Shown: one piece after another, positions 59,492-64,000 of the stretch
Numbering within the stretch: position 1 is the first letter of the stretch
Layout: each line of letters begins with the position of its first letter
From: Kitasatospora phosalacinea
Lineage (GTDB): Bacteria; Actinomycetota; Actinomycetes; Streptomycetales; Streptomycetaceae
NCBI RefSeq assembly: GCF_000716545.1
Contig: NZ_JNWZ01000001.1
Coordinates: forward strand, 170,371 to 234,370
DNA length: 64,000 nucleotides
Reading direction: 5' to 3'
Translations under genes and position numbers: made by a program
Notes under the pieces: model-generated
What the model was told of the DNA's origin: nothing
What the model saw: only the letters and a program-made list of their open reading frames with translations
The model's database searches: none

Positions 59492-60102
59492 CAGGGATTT
59501 CTAGCACCCGCACGGCCCGGCGCGTCCGGTCGCCGGCTCAGGCGCGGGTGAGGGCGATGGTCCGTGGGCGCTGCGGGCGGGGGCCGGCGCCGACTTCCAG
59601 GACGAGCGTGCCGGTCTTGGCCCGGTAGTTCGCCCGGATGGTCGTCGGGGTACTTCTCGCGGCCCCGGAGGACCCGGCTGAAGGCGGCCGAGGCGTCACC
59701 CGCGACGGTGTCCGGCGCTCCGGTGGCGGTGCCGCCGTTCCCGTGGTCGAAGCTGCCCGTCCAGGTGCCGGTCCCGGTGACGTCGAGGGTGCCGTGCGCG
59801 TAGTGGCCGTGGTGGACGACGACACGGTCATCCGGGAAGGACTGCCGCACCTGCGGCTGTTCATCGGCGAGAAGACCGACGAGGAGCGCACGGCGGTGGT
59901 CACCGCGGAGTTCGCGGACTTCCTGCGCGACCGTCCGCCGGCCGACCTGGAACGCGAACCGGGCCTCGGACCGGGCGACTTGCTCGACCACCGGCGGATC
60001 GGCTGGGGCCCTCGGGGCGCCCGGTCCCCGGACCGGGGTACGCGAACGGCCCGCGCCGGTCGACAATGTGCCGGTACGCACGGTGGAGGGGACGGGGAGA
60101 CA
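59492..60102. other. 611-bp stretch with fragmentary coding signals, probably a decayed gene
   Basis: On the minus strand one frame reads HYAHGTLDVTGTGTWTGSFD then GTATGAPDTVAGDASAAFSR, and after a +1/-1 shift near 59640 another frame reads TTIRANYRAKTGTLVLEVGA up to a stop at 59538. On the plus strand 59786-60010 also looks coding (VAVVDDDTVIREGLPHLRLF), recalling the start of a response regulator. Neither gives a full gene with a start and binding site. A frameshifted remnant is the simplest reading; a sequencing error could also do this. Confidence 0.4.
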
Positions 60103-60651
60103 GTGGATTTCGTGGCGATCGTCGGCAGTCTGCGGGCGGGCTCGCTCAACCGGCAGGTGGCGCTCGGCGCCGCCGACCTGTGCGGGCCCGGCACCACGCT
60201 CACCCTCTACGAGGGCCTGGCCGACCTGCCCTACTTCGAGCACGACGTCGAGGTGGTCGCCCCGCCCGCCCCCGTCCTCGCCCTCCGCGCCCGGCTGGCC
60301 GCCGCCGACGCCGTGCTGATCACCTGTCCCGAGTACGCGGCGGGCATGTCGGGCGTTCTGAAGAACGCCCTCGAATGGGTGGTCGGCGGTGGCGAGCTCG
60401 TGGACAAGCCGGTCGCCGTGGTCACCGCCTCGCCCGCCACCACCGGCGGCGAGCGCGCCCGCGCCTGGACCACCGAGACCCTCCGGATGATGGGCGCGGA
60501 CGTGCTCCCCGAATCCATGTCCGTCCCGCTGGCCGGCACCAAGCTCAAGGACGGCCGGATCCGCGACGAGACGCTGCGCGCGCGACTCGGGGGAGTGCTG
60601 GCGGCGATGGAGGCGGCCGCCGTCCGCCGGGCCGCGGAACGGGAGGACTGA
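60103..60651 (+). CDS. NADPH-dependent FMN reductase
   Basis: The 182-residue flavodoxin-like protein has VAIVGSLRAGSLNRQVAL (phosphate loop), LITCPEYAAGMSGVLKNALE for FMN binding and VVTASPATTGGERA. It resembles the NADPH:FMN/quinone reductases (ChrR/YieF/AzoR-like). It might supply reduced flavin, and SsuD-type enzymes need such a partner, but it is 37 kb away. GTG 60103 follows GGGGAGACA. Confidence 0.9.
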   Translation: MDFVAIVGSLRAGSLNRQVALGAADLCGPGTTLTLYEGLADLPYFEHDVEVVAPPAPVLALRARLAAADAVLITCPEYAAGMSGVLKNALEWVVGGGELVDKPVAVVTASPATTGGERARAWTTETLRMMGADVLPESMSVPLAGTKLKDGRIRDETLRARLGGVLAAMEAAAVRRAAERED

Positions 60652-60771
60652 CCCCGGGCCGCGGGATCGGACGTCCGGGGGACGGCGGGTCGCGGACTGC
60701 GGTAGCTTCAGGCGCCGGAAGCCGCGGGGACCTCCGACGGGCTACGGCCCCGAGAGATCCGGAGTGCCCGC

Positions 60772-61839
60772 ATGAGTGCCCGTGTCGTGCCGTCCGCCGA
60801 CGCCGAGACCCCGATGAGCGAGTACGAGGCCAAGGTCTGGCGTGATCTCGCCGAGCACTGGGAGCGCCGCAGCAAGCGCCGCAGCCTGCCCGGTTGGGCG
60901 AGCAGGGCGGCCGAGCGGACCGGCGCGGTCACCGGGGGCGCCGTGGGCCGGGCGGTGGGCGCCGTGCCGGAGGCGGTCAAGGAGCCGATCCGCCGGGCCG
61001 GCGACGTGATCGCCGACAAGGCGCTGCGGCCGGTGCTCGGGGCCGCGGCCTCGCTGATCGAACTGGTCAACGACTGGGCCCTGGAGCTCAACGACCCGGA
61101 GAACGTGGAGAAGCTCGCCCGCAAGCGGGGCTTCGACATCGGCGTCTTCACCGAGCTGCGGGAGCAGGACCTCAAGGTCTGCGACCGCCTGCTGTCCCAC
61201 AACACGCTCACCTGGCGCACCGCCGGCGCGCTGGAGGGCGGGGCGATGGGGTTGCTGGCGATGGTCCCCGTCGCGGGCGTCCCGGTCGCCATGACGGCGG
61301 ACGTCCTGGTCGTCCAGGTCCTGAGCGCGTCGATCGCGGCGCGCATCGCCTACTCCTACGGCTACGACGCCAAGGACCCGGACGAGCAGGCGTTCATCCA
61401 GCGCCTGGTGCGGCGGTCGTTCATGGCACAGGCGGCCAAGATCAAGCCGATGAACGAGGCCGCGCAGGCGGCTCGGGCGCTCAAGGGCCGCGTGCGGTGG
61501 TCGGAGAAGCTCCGCCAGGACCACCGCCTCGTCGCGGCCCTGGAGAAGCTGATGCGGCAGCTGGGCCCGGCCGGTTCCAAGGTGTCGGTCAAGAACGTCG
61601 CCAAGGTCGTGCCCTTCGTGGGCATCGTCATCGGCGCGGGCATGAACGCCGCGGTCCTCGGCCGGGTGGCCGAGGACGCCCAGCGGTACTGCCAGACCAG
61701 GTTCCTGTGCGACAGGTACGGTCTGCCGCTGCCCGCCGCGCTGCTGGCGGACCCGGAGCCGGACCCGGACGCGGACCCGGAGGCGGAGCCGGAGCCGGAG
61801 CCGGAGCCGGACGCGGTGCTGCAGGACGTGGCCGGGTGA
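60772..61839 (+). CDS. EcsC-family protein
   Basis: The 355-residue protein has the EcsC pattern: EYEAKVWRDLAEHWE, a central GALEGGAMGLLAMVPVAGVP segment with hydrophobic helices and VPFVGIVIGAGMNAAVLGRV. It ends in a run of Pro-Glu/Pro-Asp repeats (DPEPDPDADPEAEPEPE). EcsC proteins are membrane-associated and of unclear function, linked in Bacillus to an ABC exporter of secretion. ATG 60772 begins the recognisable start. It is convergent with the deacetylase gene. Confidence 0.88.
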   Translation: MSARVVPSADAETPMSEYEAKVWRDLAEHWERRSKRRSLPGWASRAAERTGAVTGGAVGRAVGAVPEAVKEPIRRAGDVIADKALRPVLGAAASLIELVNDWALELNDPENVEKLARKRGFDIGVFTELREQDLKVCDRLLSHNTLTWRTAGALEGGAMGLLAMVPVAGVPVAMTADVLVVQVLSASIAARIAYSYGYDAKDPDEQAFIQRLVRRSFMAQAAKIKPMNEAAQAARALKGRVRWSEKLRQDHRLVAALEKLMRQLGPAGSKVSVKNVAKVVPFVGIVIGAGMNAAVLGRVAEDAQRYCQTRFLCDRYGLPLPAALLADPEPDPDADPEAEPEPEPEPDAVLQDVAG

Positions 61840-61877
61840 GGACCGGGCACTGACGGACCCCGGGGAGCCCCGGGGGA

Positions 61878-62939
61878 TCAGACGGCGGGAGGCCGGTCGA
61901 CGGGCAGCTCGTCGACGCGGGCGAAGGCGTAGCCGCGGGCGGTGAGGCCCTCGATGATGCCGGGGAGGGCGGCGGCGGTCTGGGAGCGGTCGCCGCCGCC
62001 GTCGTGGAGGAGGACGACCGCGCCGGGGCGGGCCTGGTCGAGGACGGCCCGGGTGATGGCGTCGGGGCCGGGCATGGACCAGTCGCAGGGCTCGACGTCC
62101 CACAGGACGACGGTGGCGCCGGACTCGCCGATCCAGCGCAGGACTTCGGGGGTGCGGCCGCCGTAGGGCGGGCGGAACATCCGGGGGCCCGGGTCGTCGC
62201 CGACGGCCTTGGCGATGGCCTCGTCGGTGCGGCCGAGCTGGTCGAGGAGTTCGGTGCGGGACAGGTCGGGCAGGTACGGGTGGGACCAGGTGTGGTTGGC
62301 GATCTGGTGGCCGGCGGCGGCCATCCGGTCGAGTTCGGCGCGGTGGGCGAGGGCGTGCAGGCCGACGCAGAAGAAGGTGGCGGGCACCGCGTAGCGGTCG
62401 AGGACGTCCAGGATCCGGTCGGTGTGGGGCGGGTTGGGGCCGTCGTCGAAGGTGAGCGCGACCACCGGGCGGTCGCCGGTGTTGCCCCACAGGCAGCGGC
62501 CGGAGCGGATCATCGACTCCAGTTCGGCGGCGCTGGAGTCGATGGCGGCGACCATCTCGGCGGAGCGGCCGCCCAGCGTCCCGGTGTCGATGCCGAGCCG
62601 AACGACCGAGGCCGGGTCGCGGACCGCCGAGCGGGCCAGTTCCGCGGCCGGGACGGAGCCGAACGCGGGGCGGGCCGGCAGGACCCACGGGTCGGCCCGG
62701 TACACGGCCAGTCCGGCGGCCATCAGGCCGCCGTCCAGCATGCCGTTGGTGGAGTCGATGACGGCCGCCAGTTCCTCGCCGACGGCCGCGGCCTCCCGCC
62801 GCAGGCCGAGCAGGTGCGCGGTGACCGCGCCGACCTGCCCGGCCGCGAAGCGGACCGGGGACGCGGCCGACCGGCCCGCCGCGTCCAAGGCGGCCACCTC
62901 GAAGCCGGAACCCGTCCAGGCAACTCCCGAGAAACGCAT
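61878..62939 (-). CDS. Polysaccharide deacetylase-family protein with extra N-terminal domain, no signal peptide
   Basis: The 353-residue protein has a NodB carbohydrate-esterase-4 domain (residues 155-345): LTFDDGPNPPHTDRILDVLD, the metal His in ANHTWSHPYLPDL, RPPYGGRTPEVL, DVEPCDWS and VLLHDGGGDR. The first 140 residues are a separate domain starting MRFSGVAWTGSGFEVAALDA with EELAAVIDSTNGMLDGGLMA, resembling an RNase-H/actin-like beta-alpha fold. No signal or membrane segment is present, so it is probably cytoplasmic. Function of the pair is unknown. GGAGG precedes ATG 62939; a promoter follows upstream. Confidence 0.85.
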   Translation of the reverse strand: MRFSGVAWTGSGFEVAALDAAGRSAASPVRFAAGQVGAVTAHLLGLRREAAAVGEELAAVIDSTNGMLDGGLMAAGLAVYRADPWVLPARPAFGSVPAAELARSAVRDPASVVRLGIDTGTLGGRSAEMVAAIDSSAAELESMIRSGRCLWGNTGDRPVVALTFDDGPNPPHTDRILDVLDRYAVPATFFCVGLHALAHRAELDRMAAAGHQIANHTWSHPYLPDLSRTELLDQLGRTDEAIAKAVGDDPGPRMFRPPYGGRTPEVLRWIGESGATVVLWDVEPCDWSMPGPDAITRAVLDQARPGAVVLLHDGGGDRSQTAAALPGIIEGLTARGYAFARVDELPVDRPPAV

Positions 62940-62992
62940 CGCGTGGTCCTCCGCGGCCGGTCGCGGCCCGACCGCCGCGAGAACGGTCAGGA

Positions 62993-63021
62993 AGCTTTCC
63001 GAACAGACCGAGACCGGTCAA
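62993..63021 (-). promoter_or_regulatory. Vegetative-type promoter of the deacetylase gene
   Basis: On the minus strand TTGACC (63021-63016), 17 bases, then AAAGCT (62998-62993). It is the best sigma-70-like promoter seen in the window and starts transcription about 45 bases before the ATG. Confidence 0.65.
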
Positions 63022-63073
63022 CCCTCGTGACCGAAAAGGGGATCGATGGCGTACCGGCGATCCTGACGGCTCG

Positions 63074-63784
63074 TCAGTGCTCGATGTCGGCGCGCATCAG
63101 GAGGAACTGCTCGGCGGCGTCCGCCGGGGCGGTGGCCGGGAACAGCGCGGCGCCGGCGGTGGAGCGGTCGACCCAGCCGCACAGGGTGTCGGAGCCGAGC
63201 GGGAAGCACTCCAGGTTGCCGCCGAGCGGCCCGGCGTCGTACTGGGCGGAGCCGCCGGGGCCGCCGGCGGTGTCCCGGCCGTTCGCGTAGTCGATCAGGC
63301 CGTGCCACAGGTGCTCGCGGCGCTTGCTCGGGTCCTCCGGCACGTTGTCGACCCCGACGAACAGCACCGGCCGCGCCGAGACCCCGCCCGTCCGGACGTA
63401 GTTGGCCTCCACCAGGTTCATCCCGGCGCGCATCTCGCCCGGGTCCACCGGCACGTCGCTCAGCTGTGCGCTCCCGGTGCCCCGTGCCAGTCCGCCGGCC
63501 GTGGAGGCCTCGGTCAGGGTGTGCTTGGCGCCGGTGCGGACGGGAGAGACGGGGGCGGCGCCGGTCGACTCCGGCGCCGCGGGCGAGGACTTCGGCGCCG
63601 CGGGCGAGGACTTCGGCGCGGCCGGGGCGGACGGGGTCGCGGTCGGGGCGGGCGAGGTCGCGGCCGGGGCCGCCGTGCCGCCGTCCTCGCTCCCCTCCGG
63701 GTCGCAGGCGGCGAGTGCGAGCGTCGCGGCCAGTGCGGCGGCGGCGAACAGGGCGCGAGCGGCGAGCGGCTGACGTCCGGTCAT
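63074..63784 (-). CDS. Lipoprotein of unknown function
   Basis: The 236-residue protein starts at ATG 63784 with a lipoprotein signal (FAAAALAATLALAAC with lipobox LAAC). A Ser/Thr/Ala/Pro-rich spacer with repeated SPAAPKS units leads to a folded C-terminal domain of about 140 residues (GMNLVEANYVRTGG, VLFVGVDNVPEDPSKRREHL, CFPLGSDTLCGWVD). The two Cys may form a disulfide. It is exported and anchored to the membrane. No family recognised; a longer in-frame extension exists but lacks a signal. Confidence 0.8.
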   Translation of the reverse strand: MTGRQPLAARALFAAAALAATLALAACDPEGSEDGGTAAPAATSPAPTATPSAPAAPKSSPAAPKSSPAAPESTGAAPVSPVRTGAKHTLTEASTAGGLARGTGSAQLSDVPVDPGEMRAGMNLVEANYVRTGGVSARPVLFVGVDNVPEDPSKRREHLWHGLIDYANGRDTAGGPGGSAQYDAGPLGGNLECFPLGSDTLCGWVDRSTAGAALFPATAPADAAEQFLLMRADIEH

Positions 63785-64000
63785 GGTGGTGGTTCTCCCG
63801 AGTGCGTGGCGTGGCGTGACGTGGCGAGGCGGTGCGGGCGAGGCGCCGGGCTCGCGCGGCGGTACGGGGCGGGACGCTACGGGGGCCGCCGGAGGGCCGG
63901 AGGTGAAGACGCCGATTCCGGACCGCATCGGGACCGGACGGTGACACGCCGCCGGTCCCGGTGCGGTCGGACGAAGGGGCAGGGGGAGCGGGGGGAGCGG

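Overview
The window is very GC-rich with almost exclusively G/C third codon positions, frequent GTG starts and 4-base GTGA/ATGA stop-start overlaps. It also carries a conservon operon with a P450, a perfect CebR box, a DasR-like operator and streptomycete-type stress genes. Together these point to a chromosomal segment of a Streptomyces-like actinobacterium (Streptomyces or Kitasatospora). No tRNA, rRNA, IS element, prophage or CRISPR array was seen.

Layout. 0-12.3 kb is mixed housekeeping: a LamG secreted protein, a Nudix hydrolase coupled to an unusual zinc-ribbon SDR, an AEC carrier, a secreted transglycosylase, a GuaB1-type GMP reductase, several conserved unknowns and an accessory-looking tyrosyl-tRNA synthetase. 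12.9-17.9 kb is a conservon (cvnA-B-C-D plus a CYP157-like P450) with an extra, TTA-containing linking frame between cvnB and cvnC. 17.9-27.3 kb holds a CTP-synthase-like amidotransferase divergent from a LysR regulator, a chitin/cellulose-active LPMO behind a DasR-type operator, an SsuD monooxygenase with a Cys-containing leader peptide and a permease remnant, a large unknown membrane protein, a MerR remnant and a uracil-type permease.

27.5-40.5 kb looks like a general-stress and signalling island. It has two GAF-ANTAR proteins, a STAS-ANTAR fusion, two SpoIIE-type PP2C phosphatases, a hemerythrin, a PfkB kinase with a zinc alcohol dehydrogenase, a CBS-pair protein, a broken DUF6098 gene, a YbdK-type carboxylate-amine ligase and a flavodoxin-fold protein. 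Several genes are preceded by GGGTAC elements, two of them in the full GNNT-N15/16-GGGTAC arrangement of SigB-family promoters.

40.5-47.9 kb is small-molecule catabolism: an MBL hydrolase, an isochorismatase with a MarR regulator, a 3-oxoacid CoA-transferase pair divergent from an IclR regulator with two matching palindromes, and a TetR regulator with an acyl-CoA dehydrogenase and a decayed acyl-CoA synthetase. 47.9-53.6 kb is a tightly overlapping operon that encodes a full non-phosphorylative L-fucose pathway to pyruvate and lactate, with its own GntR regulator. 53.7-64 kb contains an MFS exporter with an ArsR-like regulator, a CebR-box-controlled secreted glycosidase with CBM2, a Phd/RelE toxin-antitoxin pair, ThpR, an FMN reductase, an EcsC protein, an apparently cytoplasmic deacetylase and a lipoprotein.

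Functions are inferred from motif recognition by eye; no database searches were run. Start codons were set from ribosome-binding sites and overlaps where these were visible.
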